Part shown: in pieces, positions 50,913 to 59,114 of the stretch
Layout: every line of letters starts with the position of its first letter
How positions within the stretch are numbered: the first letter of the stretch is position 1
Assembly: GCF_965233615.1 (NCBI RefSeq)
Contig: NZ_OZ247495.1
Strand: one strand, 5' to 3'
Source of the DNA: Pelagibius sp028280305
Lineage (GTDB): Bacteria > Pseudomonadota > Alphaproteobacteria > Kiloniellales > Kiloniellaceae
DNA: 64,000 nt
Translations under genes and position numbers: made by a program
The notes under the pieces: generated by a model
What the model was told of the DNA's origin: nothing
Database searches by the model: none
What the model saw: only the letters and a program-made list of their open reading frames with translations

Positions 50913-51875
50913 ATGGCAATTTTCCGACACAGCGGTGAGGTTTCCGAGGACGCGAAAGGCTGCGTCGTCGTCATCGGCAACTTCGACGGGGTTCACAAGG
51001 GGCATCAGACCCTTCTGGCGGACGCCCGCAAGATGGCGAATCAACTGGACGCGCCCCTGGCGGTCCTGACCTTCGAGCCGCATCCGCGTTCGGTTTTCCA
51101 GCCCGATCAGCCGCCCTTTCGCCTGACTTCCTTGCGCGCCAAGGCGCACGCCCTGCAGGAGCTGGGGGTCGATCATCTTTTCGTGCTGCATTTCGACCGG
51201 ACCTTTTCGCTGCGCCCGGCAGAGGCCTTCGTCGAGGAGATTCTGGTGGCCGACCTGGCCGCGCGCCACGTGGTGGTCGGCTGGGATTTCTGCTTCGGCC
51301 ATAAGCGCCAGGGCAACGTCGCCCTGCTGAAATCAATGGGCGCCAAGCTCGGTTTCGGCCTGACGGCCGTCGATCCGGTCATGACCGGCACCGGCGCGGT
51401 TTACTCCTCCTCGATCATCCGCAAACAACTGCGCGACGCCCAGCCGCGCGAGGCTGCCGCCTTGCTCGGGCGCCCCTGGGAGATCGAGGGAAGAGTGGAA
51501 AAGGGTGACCAGCGGGGCCGCACCATCGGATTTCCGACGGCGAACATTGCGCTGGGGGACTATCTGGCGCCGGCGCCGGGCGTCTATGCCGTCTATGCCG
51601 GGCGCGATCCCGGGGTCGAACACGGCGAGGAGACCCTTTGGTCCCCGGCGGTGGCCAACCTGGGTCACCGCCCGACGGTGGCCGGTGAGGATCTGCGCCT
51701 GGAGGTCCATCTCTTCGATTTTACCGGCGATCTCTACGGCGAAACCCTGCGTGTCCGGCTGATCGACTATCTGCGCCCGGAAAAGAAGTTTGACGGACTT
51801 GACGCTTTGCAGGCACAAATCGCCGTCGATTGCGGCCAGGCCCGCGAAATCCTGGCCCGGATCGGCCCGCATTGA
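50913..51875 (+). CDS. ribF: Bifunctional riboflavin kinase/FAD synthetase
   Basis: RibF makes FMN and FAD from riboflavin. The 320-residue protein has the N-terminal nucleotidyltransferase domain with VVIGNFDGVHKGHQ (near residue 20) and LTFEPHPRSVF, and the kinase domain with RGRTIGFPTANI near residue 200 and VANLGHRPTVAG near residue 250. Both domains are intact and the length is usual. No FMN riboswitch is seen in the 210-bp gap before it. It is the first gene of the block ribF-ileS-lspA, which is a common order in proteobacteria. Confidence 0.95.
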   Translation: MAIFRHSGEVSEDAKGCVVVIGNFDGVHKGHQTLLADARKMANQLDAPLAVLTFEPHPRSVFQPDQPPFRLTSLRAKAHALQELGVDHLFVLHFDRTFSLRPAEAFVEEILVADLAARHVVVGWDFCFGHKRQGNVALLKSMGAKLGFGLTAVDPVMTGTGAVYSSSIIRKQLRDAQPREAAALLGRPWEIEGRVEKGDQRGRTIGFPTANIALGDYLAPAPGVYAVYAGRDPGVEHGEETLWSPAVANLGHRPTVAGEDLRLEVHLFDFTGDLYGETLRVRLIDYLRPEKKFDGLDALQAQIAVDCGQAREILARIGPH

Positions 51876-51940
51876 TGCCAAAGGTTCGGGCGGTCCGGTC
51901 CTGAGCCGCCGGTCGCGATAGCCGGCTTCCGATTTGGCCG

Positions 51941-52000
51941 GCGTCCAGTTTGGCAAGCGTCCAGTTTGGCAAGCGTCCAGTTTGGCAAGCGTCCAGTTTG
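51941..52000. repeat. 16-bp tandem repeat (minisatellite) upstream of ileS
   Basis: Three perfect copies of GCGTCCAGTTTGGCAA (51941-51956, 51957-51972, 51973-51988) are followed by a 12-bp partial copy ending at 52000. The array ends 31 bp before the ileS start codon, so it lies in the ileS leader. Confidence 0.9.
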
Positions 52001-52031
52001 AACGAAAGCCCTGAGCAAGAAGAACCACGCG

Positions 52032-54896
52032 ATGAGCGTCGATTACAAAGCCACCGTCTTCCTGCCGAAGACCGAATTCCCGATGCGCGCCGGTCTCGCC
52101 AAGCGAGAGCCGGAGACCCTGGCCCGTTGGGCCGAAATGGACCTCTTCGCGCAGCAGCGCGAAGCCTCCAAGGAGCGCGAGAAGTTCATCCTCCATGACG
52201 GGCCGCCCTACGCGAACGGCCATCTGCACATCGGCCATGCCCTCAACAAGATTCTGAAGGACGTCATCAACCGCGCCCATCAGATGCTCGGCAAGAACGC
52301 CCACTACGTGCCGGGCTGGGACTGCCACGGCCTGCCCATCGAGTGGAAGATCGAGGAGCAGTATCGCGCCGCCGGCAAGGACAAGGACACGGTCCCGGTG
52401 CTGGAGTTCCGCCGCGAGTGCCGCGACTTCGCCGCCGGCTGGGTCAAGGTCCAGACCGAGGAGTTCAAGCGCCTGGGCGTGTTGGGTGACTGGGAGCGAC
52501 CCTACACCACCATGTCCTTTGACGCCGAAGCGCAGATCGTGCGGGAGATCGGCAAGTTCCTCGACAACGGCGGAATCTACAAGGGCTCCCGCCCGGTGCT
52601 CTGGTCAGTGGTCGAGCGCACCGCCCTGGCCGATGCCGAGGTCGAGTATCACGACCATGTCTCGCAGACCATCTGGGTGCGTTTCCCGGTGGTGAAGGCG
52701 GCCAATCCCCTGCTCGAAGGGGCCTCGGTGCTGATCTGGACCACCACCCCCTGGACCATCCCCGGCAACCGCGCCATCGGCTTCGGGGAGGAGATTGCCT
52801 ATGGCGTCTGGCAGGTCGACACGCTGGGCGAGGACAGCCATGCCCGCGTCGGCGAGAAGCTGGTTCTGGCCAAGGACCTGGCCGAGACGGTGAAGGCCGA
52901 TGCGAAGATCGAAACCTGGACGCACCTGGGCGATTTACCTCTGGCTGACGGCATGGCCGGGACGCTCTGCGCCCATCCCTGGCGCGGCTTTGCGCCGGCC
53001 GAGGGCGGTTACGCCTTCGATGTACCGGTGCTGCCCGGCGACTTCGTCACCACCGAACAGGGCACCGGCTTCGTCCATATCGCCCCGGGTCACGGCGCCG
53101 ACGACTGGGCGCTGGGCCTGCAGCACGGCATCGAGATTCCCCAGACCGTCGACGGGACCGGCGCCTTTTACGATCATGTGCCGCTGCTGGCCGGGGCGCT
53201 GGTCTATGACGCCGACGGCAAGCCGGGCGATGCCAACGGGCGGGCCATCAAGGCCTTGGCCGAGGCCGGACAGCTGCTCCACAAGAGCCGCCTGAAGCAC
53301 AGCTATCCCCATTCCTGGCGCTCCAAGGCGCCGCTGATCTTCCGCAATACGCCGCAGTGGTTCATCTCCATGGAGACCAATGATCTGCGCGACAAGGCGC
53401 TGAAGGCGATCGACGAGACGCGCTTCGTGCCGGGCACGGGCCGCAACCGCCTGCGCTCGATGATCGAACAGCGCCCGGATTGGTGCATCTCGCGCCAGCG
53501 TCTCTGGGGCGTGCCTCTGCCGATCTTCGTCGAGAAGAAAAGCGGCGAGCCGCTGCGCGATCCCGCGGTGATCGAGCGGGTCGCGACGGCTTTCGAGGAA
53601 GAGGGCGGCGATGCCTGGTTCTCCAGCGACCCCCAGCGCTTCCTCGGCAACGAATACAAGGCCGAGGACTACGAGCAGATCACCGATGTGGTAGAGGTCT
53701 GGTTCGATTCCGGTTCGACCCACAGCTTCGTGCTGGAGGCGCGGCCCGAGTTGAAGTGGCCCGCCGATCTCTATCTTGAAGGCTCCGACCAGCATCGCGG
53801 CTGGTTCCACACCTCGCTGCTGGAATCCGCCGGCACCCGGGGGCGGGCTCCCTACGACGCGGTGTTGACCCACGGCTTTATCCTGGAGGAGCAGGGTAAG
53901 GAGAAGATGTCGAAGTCGCGCGGCAACGCGCTCTCGCCGCAGGACGTGGTCGACAACCAGGGCGCCGACATCCTGCGCCTCTGGGTGGTCGCCTCGAACT
54001 ACGAGGAAGATCTGCGCTTCGGACCGGAGATCCTGAAATATCAGGGCGATGCCTACCGCCGCCTGCGCAACACCCTGCGCTATCTGCTCGGCAACCTCGA
54101 CGGATTTCACGAGAGCGAGCGGCTCGACGCGGCGGAGATGCCGGAGCTTGAACGCTGGGTGCTGCATCGCCTGGCGGAGATCGACCGCCAGGTCCGCCGG
54201 AATGTCGAGGACTTCGACTTTCACGCCCTCTATCAGGCGGTCTACACTTTCTGCGCGGTGGATCTCTCGGCCTTTTACTTCGACGTGCGCAAGGACGTGC
54301 TCTATTGCGACCGGCCTGATTCGCTGCGCCGCCGCGCCTGCCGTACGGTGCTTGATGAAGTGTTCTCCTGCCTTACGGCCTGGCTGGCGCCGATCCTTTG
54401 CTTTACGGCGGAAGAAGCCTGGTGGACCCGCGGTGCGGGCCCCGAGGAAAGCGTGCATCTGCGCACCTTCCCCGAGGTGCCGGCGGCCTGGCTGGATGAA
54501 GACCTCGCCCGCAAGTGGGCTGCGGTGCGCGAAGTGCGCCGGGTCATCACCGGCGCGCTGGAGCTGGAGCGCGCCGACAAGCGCCTGGGCTCAAGCCTGC
54601 AGGGCCACCCCGAAGTCTTTATCGAGCGGCCGGAGCTTTTGACGGCGGTGCAGGACGTCGAGCTGCAGGATATCGCCATCACCTCGGCCGTGACCCTGAA
54701 CGAGGGGGCAGGACCCGCGGAAGCCTTCCGGCTGGAAGAGGTATCAGGTGTCGCGGTGGTGGTTCGCCTCGCCGAGGGCAACAAGTGTCAGCGCTGCTGG
54801 AAGGTCTTGCCGGAGGTCGGCGCCGTGGCGCAGGCGCCGGACACCTGCCAACGCTGCGCTGACGCAGTGCAGCATCTCGGCGCCGCGGCGCAGTAA
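52032..54896 (+). CDS. ileS: Isoleucyl-tRNA synthetase
   Basis: IleRS charges tRNA(Ile). The 954-residue class I enzyme has the HIGH-type motif PPYANGHLHIGHALNK near residue 57, the editing domain in between (with TTPWTIPGNRAIGFG near residue 237) and the KMSKS loop KEKMSKSRGN near residue 622. The C-terminal zinc site has CQRCWKV and CQRCADAV near residues 918-940. These features and the length fit the bacterial IleS type 1. A tandem repeat lies in the leader, 31 bp upstream. It is followed by lspA after 41 bp. Confidence 0.97.
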   Translation: MSVDYKATVFLPKTEFPMRAGLAKREPETLARWAEMDLFAQQREASKEREKFILHDGPPYANGHLHIGHALNKILKDVINRAHQMLGKNAHYVPGWDCHGLPIEWKIEEQYRAAGKDKDTVPVLEFRRECRDFAAGWVKVQTEEFKRLGVLGDWERPYTTMSFDAEAQIVREIGKFLDNGGIYKGSRPVLWSVVERTALADAEVEYHDHVSQTIWVRFPVVKAANPLLEGASVLIWTTTPWTIPGNRAIGFGEEIAYGVWQVDTLGEDSHARVGEKLVLAKDLAETVKADAKIETWTHLGDLPLADGMAGTLCAHPWRGFAPAEGGYAFDVPVLPGDFVTTEQGTGFVHIAPGHGADDWALGLQHGIEIPQTVDGTGAFYDHVPLLAGALVYDADGKPGDANGRAIKALAEAGQLLHKSRLKHSYPHSWRSKAPLIFRNTPQWFISMETNDLRDKALKAIDETRFVPGTGRNRLRSMIEQRPDWCISRQRLWGVPLPIFVEKKSGEPLRDPAVIERVATAFEEEGGDAWFSSDPQRFLGNEYKAEDYEQITDVVEVWFDSGSTHSFVLEARPELKWPADLYLEGSDQHRGWFHTSLLESAGTRGRAPYDAVLTHGFILEEQGKEKMSKSRGNALSPQDVVDNQGADILRLWVVASNYEEDLRFGPEILKYQGDAYRRLRNTLRYLLGNLDGFHESERLDAAEMPELERWVLHRLAEIDRQVRRNVEDFDFHALYQAVYTFCAVDLSAFYFDVRKDVLYCDRPDSLRRRACRTVLDEVFSCLTAWLAPILCFTAEEAWWTRGAGPEESVHLRTFPEVPAAWLDEDLARKWAAVREVRRVITGALELERADKRLGSSLQGHPEVFIERPELLTAVQDVELQDIAITSAVTLNEGAGPAEAFRLEEVSGVAVVVRLAEGNKCQRCWKVLPEVGAVAQAPDTCQRCADAVQHLGAAAQ

Positions 54897-54937
54897 AATT
54901 GGTAGCAGAGTAAAACCGGCAGCAGACAGTGGGCAGC

Positions 54938-55417
54938 ATGCAGCGGATCCTCGGTATCGCGACCGTCGTCTTGATCCTGGATCAGATCAGCAAGTGGCTG
55001 ATTCTGGCGGTGGTGATGCAGCCGCCGCGGCGCATTCCGGTGACTGATTTCTTCAATCTGGTGCTGACCTACAACACCGGCGTCAGTTTCGGCCTGTTTC
55101 AGGGCGATTCACCGCTGCGGCCCTATTTTCTCTCCGCGATCGCCCTGGTGATCGTCGTCGGGCTGCTGATCTGGGCGCGCCGCCAGCCGCCCGGGCTGCT
55201 GACTTATGGCGTGGGCGGTGTTGTCGGCGGTGCCATCGGCAATGTCATCGACCGCATGCATCAGCCCGGTGTGGTCGATTTCCTGGACTTTCACGTCGCC
55301 GGCTGGCACTGGCCCGCCTTCAACATCGCGGACTCCGCCATTGTCTGCGGCGTGGCGCTCATCCTTGTTGACGGCTTGTTTGAAGGCCGCAGGAAGGGTT
55401 ATAAGGAGCCGGGGTAA
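54938..55417 (+). CDS. lspA: Lipoprotein signal peptidase
   Basis: LspA removes the signal peptide of prolipoproteins at the inner membrane. The 159-residue protein has four helices, and the catalytic Asp residues appear in GNVIDRMHQPGVVDF (near residue 105) and FNIADSAIV (near residue 131). The family block LTYNTGVSFGLF is near residue 45. ATG at 54938 is used; a GTG at 54929 would add three residues. It is followed after 15 bp by a lipoprotein gene that is itself a substrate. Confidence 0.93.
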   Translation: MQRILGIATVVLILDQISKWLILAVVMQPPRRIPVTDFFNLVLTYNTGVSFGLFQGDSPLRPYFLSAIALVIVVGLLIWARRQPPGLLTYGVGGVVGGAIGNVIDRMHQPGVVDFLDFHVAGWHWPAFNIADSAIVCGVALILVDGLFEGRRKGYKEPG

Positions 55418-55432
55418 GGGAGGTAGGCAACG

Positions 55433-56011
55433 ATGGAAGCGAAAATGACTTTCCGTGTTTTTGTCGCCAGCGCTCTTGTGCTGGGTCTGTCCGCCTGTGG
55501 CGGCTTTCAGGAACAGCTTGGCCTGACCAAGCAATCGCCTGACGAATTTCGCGTGGTTTCCCGCGCGCCGCTGACGGTGCCGCCGGACTTTGCCCTGCGC
55601 CCGCCGGAGCCCGGTGCACCGCGCCCGCAGGAGGGCACGCCCGCCCAACAGGCCGAGCGCGCGGTCTTCAGTAATTCCACCGGACTGCCGGCCGTGGCGT
55701 CCCAGACTGCCATCAATCCCAATCGTTCTGTCGGCGAGCAGTCGCTGGTGAGCGCGGCGGGCGCCGGCAATACTGACCCCAATATACGGCTCATAGTTGA
55801 TCGTGAGACGAAACAACTCAATTCTGAGTCTGAGCGTTTCGTCGATGCGCTGGTTTTCTGGAACGCTCAGAGCCCGGCGGGAACCGTTGTCGACCCGGCC
55901 GCGGAAATGAAGCGGCTGCAGGAAAATGCGGCTCTGGGCCTGCCCACCACGACCGGGGCGACACCGCAGATCGAGCGCCGCCGGAAGGCGCCGCTGGAAG
56001 GCATTTTCTAA
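55433..56011 (+). CDS. DUF3035 family outer-membrane or periplasmic lipoprotein
   Basis: The 192-residue precursor has a lipobox LGLSACGG (Cys near residue 23), so it is an LspA substrate. The mature part is Pro-rich (TVPPDFALRPPEPG near residue 48) and ends with a conserved-looking RRKAPLEGIF. DUF3035 proteins are found next to lspA or M16 genes in Alphaproteobacteria; their role is unknown. GGGAGG precedes the ATG at 55433. A GC-rich stem GGCCGGGA/TCCCGGCC without a T-run (56023-56052) follows. Confidence 0.88.
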   Translation: MEAKMTFRVFVASALVLGLSACGGFQEQLGLTKQSPDEFRVVSRAPLTVPPDFALRPPEPGAPRPQEGTPAQQAERAVFSNSTGLPAVASQTAINPNRSVGEQSLVSAAGAGNTDPNIRLIVDRETKQLNSESERFVDALVFWNAQSPAGTVVDPAAEMKRLQENAALGLPTTTGATPQIERRRKAPLEGIF

Positions 56012-56244
56012 GCCGGGGTCTTGGCCGGGACCGGGGCTTCGGTTTCCCGGCCCCGCTGGTCGCATCTTGGCCCCTCGCCTTTACGCGGGTGCCGGTATCC
56101 GGTCCCGCAGCCGGGTCAGATTACGGAAGTTTCATCTCTGGTGATGCTGCGGTCGCTTGCGGCCTTGCGGCTGCGTGCCATATAGACTCCTATGACCGGG
56201 CCTGATCGACTGCTATCGGGCCGCTGCTACTGGGAAGGCTGCAG

Positions 56245-57624
56245 ATGAGAATTCCGCGCGATACGAAGGCTTTCTTGAGCCTTTGCCGTCTTTTGGCCTT
56301 CGGGCTTCCTGTCCTTCTCAGTATTGCGGTGCTGCGCCCTGATGGCGCTGAGGCCAAGGTTTTCGATCCGGTCAGCTTCACCCTCGACAATGGCCTGCAG
56401 GTCGTCGTGGTGGTGAACCGGCGGGCGCCGATCGTCTACCACTCGGTCTGGTACCGGGTCGGTGCCGCAGACGAGGCGGCCGGCGAGTCCGGGCTGGCGC
56501 ATTTCCTGGAACACCTGATGTTCAAGGGGACCGAGTCATTGGCGCCGGGTGAGTTCTCGGAGATTATCGCCGCCAACGGGGGTCGCGAGAACGCTTTTAC
56601 ATCCTGGGACTACACCGCCTATTTCCAGACCGTCGCTGCCGATCGCCTTGAGACGATGATGAAGCACGAGGCCGACCGCATGGCCAATCTGGTGCTGAGC
56701 GATGCGGTAGTGGACCCGGAACGCGACGTGGTGCGGGAGGAGCGCCGCAGCCGTATCGACAACGAGCCCCGGGGCCAGTTGGGCGAGCTCATTCGCGCCA
56801 CCCAGTTCCTCAACCATCCCTACCGCATCCCGATCATCGGTTGGGACCACGAAATCGAGGAATTGAGCACCGAAGCGGCGCTGCGCTTCTACAAGCGCTG
56901 GTACGCACCGAACAATGCCATTCTGATCGTCGCCGGCGATGTCGATCCGCAGGAAGTGCGCGAACTGGCGGAAACTTATTACGGACCCATTGCAGCCGGC
57001 GATTTCCCGCCGCGCGAACGGGTGGCGGAGCCGCCGCAGAATGCCGCACGGGAAGTCATCCTGCGCAGCCCGCGGGTGCGTGAGGCTTCGCTCTCCATCA
57101 GCTACCTGGCGCCCAGCTATCGCCAGGCCGAAGACGATGACGCCTACGCTCTTCAAGTTCTCTCGGAGATTCTGGGCGGCGGCGCGACCAGCCGTCTCTA
57201 CAGCCGCTTGGTGGTGGATCAGGGTATCGCCGCTTCCGCGGGCGCCAGCTACCGGCCGATGGCCTATGACTATACGACCTTCGATTTCTATGGGGCGCCA
57301 CGCCCGGGTGGCGATGTGGAAGCGGTCGAGGACGCGCTGCGCAAGCAGATCGCCCTGCTGCTCGAAGAGGGTGTATCGGCTGAAGAGGTTGAGGCGGCGA
57401 AGAAGCGCATGGTGGCCAGCGCGGTCTTCGCCAGGGACAACCTCAGCACTGCGCCGCGCATCATCGGTATGGCGCTGACCACCGGCGGCAGCCTTGAGGC
57501 GATCGAGGCTTGGCCGGAGCGGATCGGCGCGGTGACTGCCGAGGAAGTGAATGCGGCGCTTAAAAAGGTTCTGCGCGAAGAGCAGTCGGTGACCGCCTAT
57601 CTGCTGCCGAAGCCGACGACCTGA
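56245..57624 (+). CDS. M16 family zinc metallopeptidase (active subunit)
   Basis: The 459-residue peptidase has a signal peptide (residues 1-35), then the inverted zinc motif LAHFLEHLMFKGT (HxxEH) near residue 87 and the downstream Glu ligand region of the family. It forms a pair with the next gene, which lacks the motif, as in mitochondrial processing peptidase and bacterial M16 pairs. Cleavage should occur in the periplasm; the substrate is unknown. ATG at 56245 starts with a cleavable leader MRIPRDTKAFLSLCRLLAF. Confidence 0.92.
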   Translation: MRIPRDTKAFLSLCRLLAFGLPVLLSIAVLRPDGAEAKVFDPVSFTLDNGLQVVVVVNRRAPIVYHSVWYRVGAADEAAGESGLAHFLEHLMFKGTESLAPGEFSEIIAANGGRENAFTSWDYTAYFQTVAADRLETMMKHEADRMANLVLSDAVVDPERDVVREERRSRIDNEPRGQLGELIRATQFLNHPYRIPIIGWDHEIEELSTEAALRFYKRWYAPNNAILIVAGDVDPQEVRELAETYYGPIAAGDFPPRERVAEPPQNAAREVILRSPRVREASLSISYLAPSYRQAEDDDAYALQVLSEILGGGATSRLYSRLVVDQGIAASAGASYRPMAYDYTTFDFYGAPRPGGDVEAVEDALRKQIALLLEEGVSAEEVEAAKKRMVASAVFARDNLSTAPRIIGMALTTGGSLEAIEAWPERIGAVTAEEVNAALKKVLREEQSVTAYLLPKPTT

Positions 57625-57703
57625 TCAACCGACTGATGAGGCGCCGCTTCTGAGCGTTGCTCCGGAGCGTCGACTGCCTCAACGAAGCCAAAGGAATTCA
57701 GAC

Positions 57704-59092
57704 ATGCGTGAGCGCAAGCATCAGACAGCAGCCTTGGCGGCTTTGCCGGCGCCGCGTCTTTTTCTGGCCGGACTGCTCGCCGTCCTGACCGTCTTGATCG
57801 CTTTCCAGGCCCGGGCGGTCGAGGTTCAGCGCGTTGTCAGCCCGGGGGGAATCGAAGCCTGGCTTGTCGAAGATCACAGCAATCCGATCATCTCCCTGGA
57901 TCTGGCTTTTCAAGGCGGAGCCGCCCTGGATCCGGCCGGTAAGCCGGGGCTTGCCTATATGGTCTCGACCCTGATCGATGAAGGGGCGGGCCCGCTCGAC
58001 TCCCAGAGCTTCCAGGGGACGCTGGACGATTTCTCCATCAGTCTGCGCTTCCGCGCGGGCCTCGATTCTTTCAGCGGCTCGCTTTCGACCCTGAGCGAGA
58101 ACCGCGCCAAGGCTTTCGAGCTCTTGCGTCTGGCCTTGACCGCGCCGCGCTTCGACATGGAACCGGTGGAGCGCATCCGCAGCCAGATCCTGTCGCGTCT
58201 CTCCCGTGAGGCCGAAGATCCGGACACCGTGGCCAGCCGTACCCTGCGCCGCCTGATGTTTCAGGACCATCCCTATGCGCGGCCGACCCGGGGGACCGAG
58301 GCAAGCATCGTGGCGATGACCGTCGATGATCTGCGCGGCTTCGTGCGTGCGCGCTTTGCCCGCGACCAGTTGTTCATCGGCGTGGTCGGCGACATCACGC
58401 CGGCGGACTTGGAAACCTTGCTCGACGCGACCTTCCTGCCGCTGCCGGCCGAGGCGGAACCCTTTACGGTTCCCGAGGCCACGGTGGCGAACGCCGGCGA
58501 CGTTGTGGTCATCGAAAAGAACATCCCGCAGTCGGTGGTCGCCATCGGTCAGGGCGGCATCAAACGCGACGATCCGGACTACTACGCCGCCTATGTAGTG
58601 AACTACATACTGGGCGGCGGCGGCTTCTCCTCGCGTCTTGTCGAAGAGGTGCGCGAGAAACGCGGCCTGGCTTACTCGGTCTATTCCTATCTGGGGCCTC
58701 TTGATTACGGCGCCCTGGTGGCGGCCGGTACGGCGACGCAAAACGAGCGGGTGGGCGAGTCGATCGACTTGATCCGCGCCGAGTGGGCCCGCATGGCCGA
58801 AGAGGGGCCCAGCGCGGAGGAACTGGAACAGGCAAAGCGCTTTCTCACCGGCTCCTTTCCTCTGCGCTTTTCCAGCTCCGGCAGCATCGCCGGCATGCTG
58901 GTGGGCATGCAGCTCGAAGGCCTCGGGATCGACTACCTCGACCAGCGCAACTCCTTCGTCGAAGCCGTCGACTTGGCCACGGCCAAGCGGGTCGCGAAAG
59001 AACTCTACCGTTCGGAGGACCTGACGATGGTGGTGGTGGGCACCCCCCAGGGCGTCACCCCGACCCGAGAGGCTCCTGCGGACGGCAGCTAA
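57704..59092 (+). CDS. M16 family peptidase-like protein (non-catalytic subunit)
   Basis: The 462-residue protein has a signal-like helix (about 20-42) and the M16 fold, but the zinc motif is replaced by LAYMVSTLIDEGAG near residue 85, so it has no catalytic site. It keeps the region RGLAYSVYSYLGPLDYG, near residue 322, that closes the substrate chamber. It is the regulatory partner of the preceding peptidase, starting 79 bp after it. Both are the last genes of the ribF-ileS-lspA block. Confidence 0.9.
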   Translation: MRERKHQTAALAALPAPRLFLAGLLAVLTVLIAFQARAVEVQRVVSPGGIEAWLVEDHSNPIISLDLAFQGGAALDPAGKPGLAYMVSTLIDEGAGPLDSQSFQGTLDDFSISLRFRAGLDSFSGSLSTLSENRAKAFELLRLALTAPRFDMEPVERIRSQILSRLSREAEDPDTVASRTLRRLMFQDHPYARPTRGTEASIVAMTVDDLRGFVRARFARDQLFIGVVGDITPADLETLLDATFLPLPAEAEPFTVPEATVANAGDVVVIEKNIPQSVVAIGQGGIKRDDPDYYAAYVVNYILGGGGFSSRLVEEVREKRGLAYSVYSYLGPLDYGALVAAGTATQNERVGESIDLIRAEWARMAEEGPSAEELEQAKRFLTGSFPLRFSSSGSIAGMLVGMQLEGLGIDYLDQRNSFVEAVDLATAKRVAKELYRSEDLTMVVVGTPQGVTPTREAPADGS

Positions 59093-59114
59093 CCAAGCGC
59101 CGTCTCGACGCTCG

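Noticed and set aside
51941..52000. Tandem repeat considered as a CRISPR array
   Set aside because: The 16-bp units are directly adjacent with no spacers, and no cas genes are in the window.
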